Source: Labrys sp. KNU-23
GTDB lineage: Bacteria > Pseudomonadota > Alphaproteobacteria > Rhizobiales > Labraceae
Direction of reading: 5' to 3'
Length of the DNA: 64,000 nucleotides
NCBI RefSeq assembly: GCF_008330945.1
Contig: NZ_CP043489.1
Location: 4,041,501 to 4,105,500, forward strand
The notes under the pieces are model-generated. The model saw only the letters and a program-made list of their open reading frames with translations. It was not told where the DNA came from and did not search any database. Numbering within the stretch: the first letter of the stretch is position 1; every line of letters starts with the position of its first letter. The translations under genes were made by a program, and so were the position numbers. Shown here piece by piece: positions 9,020-17,495 of the stretch.

Positions 9020-9808
9020 ATGTCGTCTCTCTCCCGCCGCGCCTTTCTCATGGGCGCTTCGCTGACTGGACTGGGCCTCAGCCTGGCCAGTTGCGTGACC
9101 GATTCAGCCGCAATCAAGCCGGTGGTCGTGGCTTCGGCCGATCCGGCAACGCTGCCGGCGGTGCCGGTTGATGGCCGGCCGACCGATGAGATCACGCAGC
9201 CCGAACAGCCCCTCACGCCCGAGGGGACCTATGATTACAAGGCGATCTACGGCCAGACGACCGACGGTAAATTCGTCGTGCCGGGCGTAGATACCAAGCG
9301 TATCGGCGCCCAGTTCCTGCGGGCCGAGGTCGATTATGCGAGCAGCGAGCCGGCTGGCACGATCGTAGTCGATCCCAGGGCGCATTATCTCTACTACGTC
9401 ATGGGCGGCGGACGGGCCATGCGCTACGGCGTGGGCGTCGGCAAGCAGGGCTTCGGCTGGTCGGGCACGGCGGAAATCCGCTACAAGCGCGAATGGCCCG
9501 ATTGGTATCCGCCCAAGGAAATGATCGCCCGCCGGCCCGACCTCAAAGGCAGCCTGGCGCAATTGCAGAGCGGTGTGGGCGTGCGCGGCGGTCCGCGCAA
9601 TCCGATCACCGGGCGTGCGCTGTATCTGTGGCAGGACAACAAGGATACGCTCTACCGTATCCACGGCACCAACGAGCCCTACAGCATCGGCCGCAATGCC
9701 TCTTCGGGTTGCATCCGCATGATCGTCCAGGACGCGATCGACCTTTACAAGCGCGCGCCCCTCGGCGGCCGCGTGGTCGTCCTCGGTCCCGGCATGTCGG
9801 AAGCGTAA
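9020..9808 (+). CDS. L,D-transpeptidase (YkuD/ErfK family), Tat/lipoprotein signal
   Basis: 262 aa periplasmic enzyme that makes 3-3 crosslinks in peptidoglycan or attaches proteins to it. The catalytic YkuD block is complete: H-G-T-N near residue 215, then S-S-G-C-I-R-M with the nucleophile Cys. The N-terminus SRRAFLMGASLTGLGLSLASC carries a twin-Arg-like motif and a lipobox L-A-S-C, so it is probably a Tat-exported lipoprotein. I chose the ATG at 9020 because AGGA lies 5-8 nt upstream and the signal starts there; a longer frame from 8942 lacks such features. A strong intrinsic hairpin follows at 9847. Bases 8788-9019 hold no gene. Confidence 0.93.
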   Translation: MSSLSRRAFLMGASLTGLGLSLASCVTDSAAIKPVVVASADPATLPAVPVDGRPTDEITQPEQPLTPEGTYDYKAIYGQTTDGKFVVPGVDTKRIGAQFLRAEVDYASSEPAGTIVVDPRAHYLYYVMGGGRAMRYGVGVGKQGFGWSGTAEIRYKREWPDWYPPKEMIARRPDLKGSLAQLQSGVGVRGGPRNPITGRALYLWQDNKDTLYRIHGTNEPYSIGRNASSGCIRMIVQDAIDLYKRAPLGGRVVVLGPGMSEA

Positions 9809-9846
9809 GCGGGACGTCGATTCCCTCCCATCGCTGTAATTTATGC

Positions 9847-9870
9847 AAGGCCGGGCTCATGCCCGGCCTT
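9847..9870 (+). terminator. hairpin terminator after the L,D-transpeptidase gene
   Basis: Perfect 10-bp stem AAGGCCGGGC / GCCCGGCCTT with a 4-nt loop TCAT, ending in TTTG. It lies 39 bp after the transpeptidase stop codon. The T-run is short (three T), so termination strength is an inference. The rest of 9871-10092 shows no supported gene. Confidence 0.75.
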
Positions 9871-10092
9871 TGCTGTATAGGTGTGCGTGCACGTCTGAAA
9901 GGCCGGGTGAAGTCGGCGTCGGCCTTCTCTGGGGTACGTACATCAAATCGCCGTTGCGCAGTCCTGAAGGATTTGCCATGGTGAGGCAAGCCGAGGGACG
10001 GGTCAGACAAATGGTCCCGGGCCGGGATTGCGGGCCGGCCCATGCGGCGGCCCGGGTTCCCCGGCAGAAGGCATCACCGCAGGAGACGCAGC

Positions 10093-11154
10093 ATGGCGGC
10101 CACGATCAAGGGACCGGCGATCTTTCTCGCCCAGTTCGCGGGCGACGCCGCACCCTTCAATTCCCTCGATTCCATCTGCAAATGGGCAGCCTCGCTCGGC
10201 TATAAAGGCGTGCAGATCCCGAGCTGGGATGGGCGTCTGTTCGATCTCAAGAAGGCGGCGGAGTCGAAGGCCTATTGCGATGAGGTCGCCGGTGTCGTTG
10301 CCAGCCACGGCCTCGCCATCACGGAGTTGTCGACCCATCTGCAGGGCCAGCTCGTTGCCGTCCATCCGGCCTATAACGAGGCCTTCGACGGTTTCGCGCC
10401 GCCGGAAGTGCGCGGCAAGGCCAGGGAACGGCAAGCCTGGGCTGTGGAGCAGCTGAAAGCTGCCGCCATCGCCTCACGTCATCTCGGCCTTGATGCCAGC
10501 GTCACCTTCTCCGGTGCCTTGGCCTGGCCTTTCGCCTATCCCTGGCCGCAACGACCGGCAGGCCTCATCGACGAGGCGTTCGGTGAACTGGCCAAGCGCT
10601 GGAGACCCATCCTCGATGCCTATGATGCGGTAGGGGTGGACGTCTGCTACGAGCTGCATCCCGGCGAAGACCTGTTCGACGGCGCCACCTTCGAGCGCTT
10701 CGTCGATCGTCTCAAGGGGCACAAGCGCGCGAACATCAACTACGACCCGTCGCATTTCGTGCTGCAGCAGCTCGATTATCTCGCCTTCATCGACATCTAT
10801 CACGAGCGCATCAAGGCCTTTCACGCCAAGGACGCCGAGTTCAACCCGACGGGCCGCCAGGGCGTCTATTCGGGCTATGCCTCCTGGACGGAGAGGGCGG
10901 GGCGTTTCCGCTCGCTGGGCGATGGCCAGGTCGATTTCACCGGCGTCTTTTCCAAGCTCGCCCAATACGATTACGCCTCCTGGGCCGTGCTCGAATGGGA
11001 ATGCTGCCTCAAGCATCCCGAAGACGGTGCGGCGGAAGGGGCTCCCTTCATCGCCGCCCATATCATCCGGGTGACGGAGAAGGCCTTCGACGATTTCGCC
11101 GGCGGCGGCACCGATCGCAAGGCGGTGCGACGCATGCTCGGCCTCAACCGATAA
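10093..11154 (+). CDS. sugar phosphate isomerase/epimerase (xylose isomerase-like TIM barrel)
   Basis: 353 aa. A TIM-barrel protein of the AP-endonuclease-2/xylose-isomerase-like superfamily, which isomerises or epimerises sugars, ketoses or inositol derivatives using a divalent metal. Putative metal ligands are E in CYELHPGEDLF, D/H in NINYDPSHFVLQ, H/D in KAFHAKDAEF and E in AVLEWECC. Start ATG at 10093 sits 5 nt behind AGGAGACGC. It is 14 bp upstream of an oxidoreductase gene, a very common pairing in rhizobial sugar or inositol catabolism. No transporter or kinase sits next to the pair, so the substrate is open. Confidence 0.9.
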   Translation: MAATIKGPAIFLAQFAGDAAPFNSLDSICKWAASLGYKGVQIPSWDGRLFDLKKAAESKAYCDEVAGVVASHGLAITELSTHLQGQLVAVHPAYNEAFDGFAPPEVRGKARERQAWAVEQLKAAAIASRHLGLDASVTFSGALAWPFAYPWPQRPAGLIDEAFGELAKRWRPILDAYDAVGVDVCYELHPGEDLFDGATFERFVDRLKGHKRANINYDPSHFVLQQLDYLAFIDIYHERIKAFHAKDAEFNPTGRQGVYSGYASWTERAGRFRSLGDGQVDFTGVFSKLAQYDYASWAVLEWECCLKHPEDGAAEGAPFIAAHIIRVTEKAFDDFAGGGTDRKAVRRMLGLNR

Positions 11155-11168
11155 AAGAGGGGAACGCG

Positions 11169-12341
11169 ATGGCGATCGAGGGCCGTTCGGACAGCAAGGC
11201 AGGCGGGCGCGTGCGCTATGGCATGGTCGGTGGCGGGGAGGGCGCCTTCATCGGCGCCGTACATCGCCTCGCCGCCCGCATGGACGATGATTACGTGCTG
11301 GTGGCGGGCGCCCTGTCGTCCACGCCCGAGAAGGCCCAGCGTTCGGGCGAAGCGCTCGGCCTCGATCCGAGCCGGATCTATCCCGATTTTGAGACGATGG
11401 CGCGCAAGGAAAAGCGTCGCAAGGACGGCATCGAGGCTGTCTCCATCGTCACGCCGAACCACATGCACGCCCCGGCGGCGGAAGCCTTCATCAAGGCCGG
11501 CATCCACGTCATCTGCGACAAGCCGGTGACCACCACGCTGAAGGATGCCCTGCGCCTGAAGAAGCTCGCCGCCGACAAGGGCGTGATCTTCGCGGTGACC
11601 CATAATTACACTGGCTATCCCCTCATCCGCGCTGCGCGCGAGATGGTGAAGTCGGGTGAGCTCGGCCCCATCCGCCTGATCCAGGTCGAATATCCGCAGG
11701 ACTGGTTGACCACGCCGATCGAGCATAGCGGCCAGAAGCAGGCCGATTGGCGCACCGATCCCAAGCGCTCCGGCGCCGGCGGCGCCATCGGCGACATCGG
11801 CACCCATGCCTTCAACCTGGCCCAGTTCGTCGGCGGTCTGGAGGTTTCGGAATTGCTGGCCGAACTCACCTCCTTCGTGCCTGGAAGGGCTCTCGACGAC
11901 AACGTCCAGATCCTGCTGCGCTATGCCAATGGCGCGCGCGGGGCGCTGTGGGCGAGCCAGGTGGCGCCCGGCAACGAGAATGGCCTGATGCTGCGCGTCT
12001 ATGGCGAGAAGGCCGGGTTTCATTGGCGCCAGGATAACCCGAATTATCTCTATTTCACCCCGCATGGCGAACCGACCCGCATCATCACCCGCGGCTCGGC
12101 CGCGGCCGGCAAGGATGCGGCGCGGGTGACGCGCGTGCCGCCCGGCCACCCCGAAGGCTATCTCGAAGGCTTCGCCAATATCTATACCGAGATCGCCCGT
12201 GCCATCCGGGCCGCCCGCGGTGGCGAGGCGCTCGATCCGGCCGTGCTCTTCCCCGGCATCGACGACGGCATTGCCGGCATGGCTTTCATCGAGGCTGCGG
12301 TGAAATCCTCCAAGAAGGGCGGCGCCTGGGTGAAGCTGTAG
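11169..12341 (+). CDS. Gfo/Idh/MocA-family NAD(P)-dependent oxidoreductase
   Basis: 390 aa. Dehydrogenase that oxidises or reduces a sugar or cyclitol carbon. The N-terminal Rossmann fold has GMVGGGEGAFIGAVHR, the central E-K-P loop reads HVICDKPVTTTL (Asp in place of the usual Glu), and the C-terminal alpha/beta domain has the catalytic G-D-I-G-T-H-A-F-N-L block. The ATG at 11169 follows GAGGGGAACGCG, and the gap to the isomerase is 14 bp, so the two form an operon. Convergent with the TetR gene downstream. Together the pair would oxidise and rearrange one sugar-like substrate. Confidence 0.92.
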   Translation: MAIEGRSDSKAGGRVRYGMVGGGEGAFIGAVHRLAARMDDDYVLVAGALSSTPEKAQRSGEALGLDPSRIYPDFETMARKEKRRKDGIEAVSIVTPNHMHAPAAEAFIKAGIHVICDKPVTTTLKDALRLKKLAADKGVIFAVTHNYTGYPLIRAAREMVKSGELGPIRLIQVEYPQDWLTTPIEHSGQKQADWRTDPKRSGAGGAIGDIGTHAFNLAQFVGGLEVSELLAELTSFVPGRALDDNVQILLRYANGARGALWASQVAPGNENGLMLRVYGEKAGFHWRQDNPNYLYFTPHGEPTRIITRGSAAAGKDAARVTRVPPGHPEGYLEGFANIYTEIARAIRAARGGEALDPAVLFPGIDDGIAGMAFIEAAVKSSKKGGAWVKL

Positions 12342-12354
12342 GAAAGCGGACCGC

Positions 12355-12960
12355 CTATCCGGCGCCATTGCCGCCGGAAGCGACCAGTGTTTCGATCCGG
12401 CGCAGGAGTGCCTCGTCGGCTTCGATCTGCCAGGTCAGCAGGTGGTACCAATTGAACCCTGCCCACAATGCGATGCGTTCGTCGATCAGTTGGGCAGGAA
12501 ATTCGCCGCGCGCCGCCGCCCGCTCGAACAAGTGGCGCACCGGCCGGAACAGCACCGGTATAAATTCATTGCGCAGGCGCCGGCCCGCCGCCTCGCTCGC
12601 CTGCGCTTCGGCAAGCAGGGCGCGGAAAGCGCCGCCCGCGGGATGGGTTCGCCAGAACCGCCATATCTCGGTACAATGCCACACGAGATCCTCGACCAGG
12701 CTACCGGTGTCGGGCAGGCTTATGGCATGAGCTTTCTCGGCCTCGTAGACCGCCATGAACAGATCGGCCTTGGTTGGCCACCAGCGATAGACGGTGGCCT
12801 TGCCGGCACCGGCTCGCCGGGCGGCCTCCTCGATGGAAAACCCAGCATAGCCTCGATCCGCGAGAAGCTCTCGTGCGGCCTCGATGATGGCGGTCTCGGT
12901 CTGCGGATTGCGACGGGCGCCGATCGAACGGCGCCTTGGCTGCGTGGCTGTCGTCTCCAT
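12355..12960 (-). CDS. TetR/AcrR-family transcriptional regulator
   Basis: 201 aa one-domain repressor with an N-terminal TetR HTH (about residues 20-65; EEAARRAGAGKATVYRWWPT) and an all-helical ligand-binding C-terminal domain. It is divergent from an MFS transporter gene, and the 104-bp gap holds two copies of the 16-bp palindrome AACGATACGTATCGTT (first copy with one mismatch). That layout implies autorepression and control of the transporter, with an inducer that the transporter exports. The ligand is not readable. Confidence 0.93.
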   Translation of the reverse strand: METTATQPRRRSIGARRNPQTETAIIEAARELLADRGYAGFSIEEAARRAGAGKATVYRWWPTKADLFMAVYEAEKAHAISLPDTGSLVEDLVWHCTEIWRFWRTHPAGGAFRALLAEAQASEAAGRRLRNEFIPVLFRPVRHLFERAAARGEFPAQLIDERIALWAGFNWYHLLTWQIEADEALLRRIETLVASGGNGAG

Positions 12961-12982
12961 AGGGTGCCTCCCACCTTGACAT

Positions 12983-13026
12983 AACGAAACGTATCGTTTT
13001 ATTCAATCATAACGATACGTATCGTT
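12983..13026. promoter_or_regulatory. double palindromic operator between TetR and MFS genes
   Basis: AACGAAACGTATCGTT (12983-12998, one mismatch) and AACGATACGTATCGTT (13011-13026, perfect 16-bp palindrome), centres 28 bp apart. A TTGACA box (12976-12981) abuts the left copy on the MFS side. Position and symmetry are seen; binding by the neighbouring TetR protein is inferred. Confidence 0.85.
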
Positions 13027-13064
13027 TCATTAGTCGGCAAATACCTGCCGCGAAATCGCCTGCC

Positions 13065-14279
13065 GTGAATCAGATGCATCAGATGGAAAATACAGCCTCC
13101 GCCGTGCGGCAGGCTGCGCCTGCCTTGGTCCTGACCCTGGCGGTCGCAACCGGGGCCATCGTCGGTAATCTCTATTATGCCCAGCCCCTGGTTGCCAAGA
13201 TCGCGCCCGAGATCGGCATCGGCCCGGATCTGGCCGGCGCCATCGTCAGCCTCACCCAGATCGGCTACGGCCTCGGGCTCATCCTGCTGGTACCCCTGGC
13301 CGATCTCATCGAGAACAAGGTCCTGGCTTTGGCGACGCTCGTTTGCGCGGCCGCCAGCCTGCTCCTCGCGGCTGGCGCGCAGGGCGTCGTGGCTTTCCTG
13401 TTCGCCTCGCTCGCCATCGGCATATTCTCGGCCGGTGCCCAGATTCTGGTGCCCTTCATCACCCATTTCGTTCCACCCGAGCGGCGCGGCCGCGCGGTCG
13501 GCCTGGTGATGGCCGGCCTGATCACCGGCATCATGCTGGCAAGGCCGGCCGCGCTTTTCGTGGCGGCTTACCTGAATTGGCGGGCGGTCTTCCTCGTTTC
13601 CGCCGGGCTGATGATTGGTATCGGCGCCGTCCTGTGGCGCATGATGCCGCGCTATCAGCCATCCGGCACGAGTCATTACGGGGCTGTGCTCGCCTCGCTG
13701 CCCGGCCTCGTGCGGAATACGCCGATCCTGCGTCGCCGCGCCCTCTACCAGATGCTGTTGTTCTGCGCCTTCAACCTGTTCTGGACCGCTGCGCCCCTGA
13801 TGCTGACGGATCGTTTCGGCATGTCCGACTATGCGATCGGGCTCTTCGCCCTCGCTGGGGCGGGCGGCGCGCTGGCAGCGCCGCTGGCGGGGCGCCTTGC
13901 TGATCACGGGCATGGCCGCATGGCGACCTATGGCGCGATGGCCTCCCTGGCACTCGCCTTTCTCGCCACGGCTCTGGGCGAGCACATCCTGTCTCTTCTG
14001 CTGCTGATCGCCGCCACGCTGGTGATCGACGCGGCGGTGCAGACCAACCAGATCGTCAGCCAGCGCACCATCTTCTCGACGGCTCCGGCGGTTCGGGGGC
14101 GCATCAATGCCCTCTATATGACGACGGTGTTCGTCGGCGGAGCCCTTGGGTCGGTGCTGGGTACGCTGACCTACCATGCCGGTGGCTGGATGGTCACGGC
14201 CGCGACCGGTGCCGCGCTCGGCATTGCCGGACTGGCCGCCTTCGCTACGGAACGGCTGGAGCACCGCCCTCCCGACTAA
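13065..14279 (+). CDS. MFS transporter (DHA1-like drug exporter)
   Basis: 404 aa, about 12 TM helices, probable proton-coupled exporter. The motif-A like loop is VPLADLIENKVL after TM2 and the central loop is Arg-rich (HFVPPERRGRAVG). The first residues include LYYAQPLVAKIA, typical of the YgaY/MdtL-like group. The start is uncertain: GTG 13065, ATG 13074 and ATG 13083 are all in frame within 18 bp. Controlled by the divergent TetR regulator through the paired palindromes just upstream. The stop codon lies in the loop of a hairpin shared with the convergent liv operon. Confidence 0.9.
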   Translation: MNQMHQMENTASAVRQAAPALVLTLAVATGAIVGNLYYAQPLVAKIAPEIGIGPDLAGAIVSLTQIGYGLGLILLVPLADLIENKVLALATLVCAAASLLLAAGAQGVVAFLFASLAIGIFSAGAQILVPFITHFVPPERRGRAVGLVMAGLITGIMLARPAALFVAAYLNWRAVFLVSAGLMIGIGAVLWRMMPRYQPSGTSHYGAVLASLPGLVRNTPILRRRALYQMLLFCAFNLFWTAAPLMLTDRFGMSDYAIGLFALAGAGGALAAPLAGRLADHGHGRMATYGAMASLALAFLATALGEHILSLLLLIAATLVIDAAVQTNQIVSQRTIFSTAPAVRGRINALYMTTVFVGGALGSVLGTLTYHAGGWMVTAATGAALGIAGLAAFATERLEHRPPD

Positions 14280-14288
14280 GGAGGGCGG
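14264..14288. terminator. bidirectional hairpin between MFS gene and liv operon
   Basis: Perfect 9-bp stem CCGCCCTCC / GGAGGGCGG with the 7-nt loop CGACTAA, which contains the MFS stop codon. It sits between two convergent stop codons. There is no T-tract, so it may act as a barrier or 3'-end stabiliser rather than a classic terminator. Confidence 0.6.
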
Positions 14289-14300
14289 CGGCAATACCGC

Positions 14301-15266
14301 CTAACCGGCCTTGCGCAGCAGCTTGGCCAAAGTGCCGGCAATGCCATCGCGGAAGGCGAGTACGCAGATGACGAAGACCGCACCCTGGGCCACCGTCACC
14401 CAGGAGCCGAGCGGGGCGAGATAGGTTTCCATTGCCACCACCAGCAGGGCGCCGAGCATCGGCCCGAACAGCGTGCCGGTGCCGCCCACCAGTGCCATCA
14501 GCACCACTTCCCCCGACATCGTCCAGTGCACGTCCGTCAGCGAGGCGAGCTGGAACACCAGCGCCTTGGTGGCGCCGGCAATACCGGCGAGTGTCGCCGA
14601 CAGGGTGAACATCATCAGCTTGAAGCGCTCGGCGTCATAGCCCAGCGACAAAGCGCGAGGCTCGTTGTCGCGGATCGCCTTCATCACCTGCCCGAAGGGC
14701 GAATGCACGATGCGGTGGATGGCGAACAGGCCCAGCAGCACGATCACGGCAACCAGCACATAGAGCGCCTTGTCGTCGGAGAGGTCGATGAGGCCGAACA
14801 GCTTGCCCCGCGGCACCGCCTGGATGCCGTCCTCGCCGCCGGTGAAGGGCGCTTGCAGGGCGAAGAAATACACCATCTGGGCCAGCGCCAGGGTGATCAT
14901 GGCGAAATAGATGCCTTGGCGCCGGATGGCGAGCGAGCCGACCACGAGGCCGAGGATGGCAGCGACGGCGCCCCCGCACAGGATCGCCAGCTCGGGCGTC
15001 AGGCCCCAGACCTTGGCCGCGTGGGCACTGGCATAGCTCGCCATGCCGAAGAAGGCGGCATGGCCGAAGGAGAGCAGGCCGCCATAGCCGAGCAGGAGGT
15101 TGAAGGCGCAGGCGAACAGGCCGAAGCACAGCACCTTCATCACGAAGACGGGATAGGCGACGAAGGGGGCGATGGCGATCAGCACGACGATCAGCAGCAT
15201 CACGCCGCGGTCGCCCAGCAGGGGCGCACCGCGGATTGCAGCGGCCGGTTGGGTCGAGGCTGCCAT
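14301..15266 (-). CDS. livM: branched-chain amino acid type ABC transporter permease LivM
   Basis: 321 aa inner-membrane subunit of a HAAT-family importer. Eight or more TM segments; signature parts are FNLLLGYGGLLSFGHAAFFG and the EAA-like loop HSPFGQVMKAIRDNEPRA. I place the start at ATG 15266 (MAASTQPAA), which overlaps the livH stop as ATGA; the open frame continues upstream only as an overlap with livH. Last gene of the livG-livF-livK-livH-livM operon. Confidence 0.93.
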   Translation of the reverse strand: MAASTQPAAAIRGAPLLGDRGVMLLIVVLIAIAPFVAYPVFVMKVLCFGLFACAFNLLLGYGGLLSFGHAAFFGMASYASAHAAKVWGLTPELAILCGGAVAAILGLVVGSLAIRRQGIYFAMITLALAQMVYFFALQAPFTGGEDGIQAVPRGKLFGLIDLSDDKALYVLVAVIVLLGLFAIHRIVHSPFGQVMKAIRDNEPRALSLGYDAERFKLMMFTLSATLAGIAGATKALVFQLASLTDVHWTMSGEVVLMALVGGTGTLFGPMLGALLVVAMETYLAPLGSWVTVAQGAVFVICVLAFRDGIAGTLAKLLRKAG

Positions 15267-16153
15267 CAGGAAGCCCTCCCGAACAGGCCGGCAGGCCGGA
15301 CGAGCAGCACGATGACCATCACCACGAAGACCACGGTGGCCGAGCCCTGCTGGTAGAAATTCTTGACGATGCCCTCGATCAGGCCGAGGCCGAAGCCCGT
15401 CACCACCGAGCCGAGGATCGAGCCCATGCCGCCGATCACCACCACCGCGAAGACCACGATGATGAGGTCGGAGCCCATATTGGGATTGACGTTGGACGTG
15501 GTCGCCGCCAGCACGCCGGCCAGCCCGGCGAGACCGACACCGAAGCCATAGGTCAGCATGCGAAGCAGGGGAACGTTGATGCCGAAGGCCTCGACCAGCT
15601 TGGGATTTTCGGTCGCGGCGCGCAGATAGGCTCCCAGGCGCGTCTTCTCGATCACCAGCCAGGTCGCGAGGCAGATGGCGAGCGAGAAGGCGATCACGAA
15701 GACGCGACTCTTGGGCAGCACCATGAAGCCGAGATTCACAGGTCCCGTCAGCGCTGATGGCAGGGTATAGGGCACGCCGGAGACGCCGTAGTAATTGCGG
15801 AACAGGCCTTGGATGATCAGCGCTAGGCCGAAGGTGAGCAGCAGGCCGTAGAGATGGTCGAGCTGGTAAAGCCTGGAGATGAAAACCCGCTCGATCGCGA
15901 TGCCGACCAGGCCGACGCCGAGTGGCGCCAGGATGAGCGCCGGCCAGAAACCGATGCCGGCATAGTTCAGCAGCATCCAAGCCGCGAAGGCGCCCATCAT
16001 ATAGAGGGCGCCATGGGCAAAATTGATGACGTTGAGCAGGCCGAAGATGATGGCAAGGCCTAGGCTGAGCAATGCATAGAAGGAGCCGTTGATCAGGCCC
16101 AGCGCGAGCTGGGCCATGATGCCCTGCAGGGGAATGCCGAAAATCGTGGTCAC
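15266..16153 (-). CDS. livH: branched-chain amino acid type ABC transporter permease LivH
   Basis: 295 aa. The partner permease of livM, with LALGLINGSFYALLSLGLAI at the N-terminus and the conserved FGLLNVINFAHGALYMMGAF segment typical of LivH. The EAA-type loop reads KTRLGAYLRAATENPKLVEA. The stop codon overlaps the livM start by ATGA, implying translational coupling. A 92-bp gap separates it from the substrate-binding gene upstream. Confidence 0.94.
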   Translation of the reverse strand: MTTIFGIPLQGIMAQLALGLINGSFYALLSLGLAIIFGLLNVINFAHGALYMMGAFAAWMLLNYAGIGFWPALILAPLGVGLVGIAIERVFISRLYQLDHLYGLLLTFGLALIIQGLFRNYYGVSGVPYTLPSALTGPVNLGFMVLPKSRVFVIAFSLAICLATWLVIEKTRLGAYLRAATENPKLVEAFGINVPLLRMLTYGFGVGLAGLAGVLAATTSNVNPNMGSDLIIVVFAVVVIGGMGSILGSVVTGFGLGLIEGIVKNFYQQGSATVVFVVMVIVLLVRPAGLFGRAS

Positions 16154-16245
16154 CTTATGGGTCCTTCACCATCGTCTGCTTCGTCATTGGCGAGGTGGGC
16201 GAAAGGCGCGTGGCACAACTCGCCACGCGCCAAGTGGTTCTTCTG

Positions 16246-17463
16246 TTACTTCGCCAGCGGGCAGCCGGCCTCGGCCATGGGCTGGAAGGCCTCGGCCGCC
16301 GGAATGGTGGCGAGCAGCTTGTAATAGTCCCACGGCCCCTTGGATTCGTCGGGCTTCTTGACCTGGAACAGGTACATGTCGTGGGTCACACGGCCGTCCT
16401 TGCGCACTTCGCCCTTGCCGAACAGGGGATCGTCGGTCGGCGTCGCCTTCATCTTGGCCATCACCGCCGCGGCGTCCTTGGACTTGGCGGCTTCGATGGC
16501 CTTGAGATAGTGGAGGACACCGGCATAGACGCCGGCGTGCACCATGGTCGGCATCTTGCCGCCGCTCTGTTCGGCAAAGCGCTTGGACCAGGCGCGGGTG
16601 CCGTCGTTGAGATCCCAGTAGAAGGCTTCCGTCAGCACCAGGCCTTGGGCCGCCTGCAGGCCGAGCGCATGCACGTCGGAGATGAAGATCAACAGGCCCG
16701 CCAGGCTCTGGCCGCCCTGGGTGATGCCGAACTCGGCCGCCTGCTTGATCGCATTGACGGTGTCCCCGCCGGCATTGGCAAGGCCGATCACCTTGGCGCC
16801 GGAGGACTGGGCCTGCAGCAGGAAGGAAGAGAAGTCGGAGGTCGGGAAGGGCGCCTTGATCGAACCGAGCACCTTGCCGCCTGCGGCCTTGACGATGGCC
16901 GTCGCGTTCTCCTCCAGCGACTTGCCGAAGGCATAGTCGGCGGTGATGAAGAACCAGCTGTCGCCGCCCTGCTTGACCATGGCGCCACCCGTGCCCTTGG
17001 CCAGGGCATAGGTGTCATAGGTCCACATCAGCGTGTTGGGCGTGCATTGCTTGCCGGCGATCTCGGTGGAACCGGCACCGGAATCGATGAAGATCTTGTT
17101 CTTTTCCTTGGTCACCTGGCTGACGGCGAGCGCCACCGAGGAGGTCGGCACGTCGAAGATGGCGTCGACGCCATCCTGATCGTACCATTGCCGGGCGATG
17201 CCGGCCCCGATATCAGGCTTGTTCTGGTGGTCGGCCGAGACGATCTCGACTTTCAGGCCCTTTTCGGCGGCCTTGAAGTCCTCCACCGCCATCTTGGCGG
17301 CGATCACCGAGCCCTCGCCGGAGAGGTCGGCATAAACGCCGGACCGGTCGTTGAGGATGCCGAGCTTGACCGCGATGTCTTCGGCGCTTGCCGGCCCGAG
17401 CGCCGAACCCACAAACATGGTGGCAAGGGCTGCTGCTGCGAGCAGGGTCCGTTTTGAAATCAT
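16246..17463 (-). CDS. ABC transporter substrate-binding protein, LivK type
   Basis: 405 aa periplasmic binding protein (peripla_BP_6 family). The signal peptide is MISKRTLLAAAALATMFVGS followed by a PASAED cleavage region. The mature start VKLGILNDRSGVYADLSGEG is the usual ligand-pocket strand. The family includes many binders of amides, urea and aromatic acids, so amino acids are only one option. Start 17463 is the ATG that opens the signal peptide; the upstream open frame overlaps livF antisense-free but is not conserved. Sits between livF and livH, an unusual but seen gene order. Confidence 0.93.
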   Translation of the reverse strand: MISKRTLLAAAALATMFVGSALGPASAEDIAVKLGILNDRSGVYADLSGEGSVIAAKMAVEDFKAAEKGLKVEIVSADHQNKPDIGAGIARQWYDQDGVDAIFDVPTSSVALAVSQVTKEKNKIFIDSGAGSTEIAGKQCTPNTLMWTYDTYALAKGTGGAMVKQGGDSWFFITADYAFGKSLEENATAIVKAAGGKVLGSIKAPFPTSDFSSFLLQAQSSGAKVIGLANAGGDTVNAIKQAAEFGITQGGQSLAGLLIFISDVHALGLQAAQGLVLTEAFYWDLNDGTRAWSKRFAEQSGGKMPTMVHAGVYAGVLHYLKAIEAAKSKDAAAVMAKMKATPTDDPLFGKGEVRKDGRVTHDMYLFQVKKPDESKGPWDYYKLLATIPAAEAFQPMAEAGCPLAK

Positions 17464-17495
17464 GAGCGTCTCCCGTTCAGCTCTTGTAATTGGCG

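Noticed and set aside
15267-15980. N-terminal extension of livM over the livH gene
   Set aside because: The extension is Arg/His-rich and out of register with livH; ATG 15266 gives the normal LivM length and an ATGA overlap.
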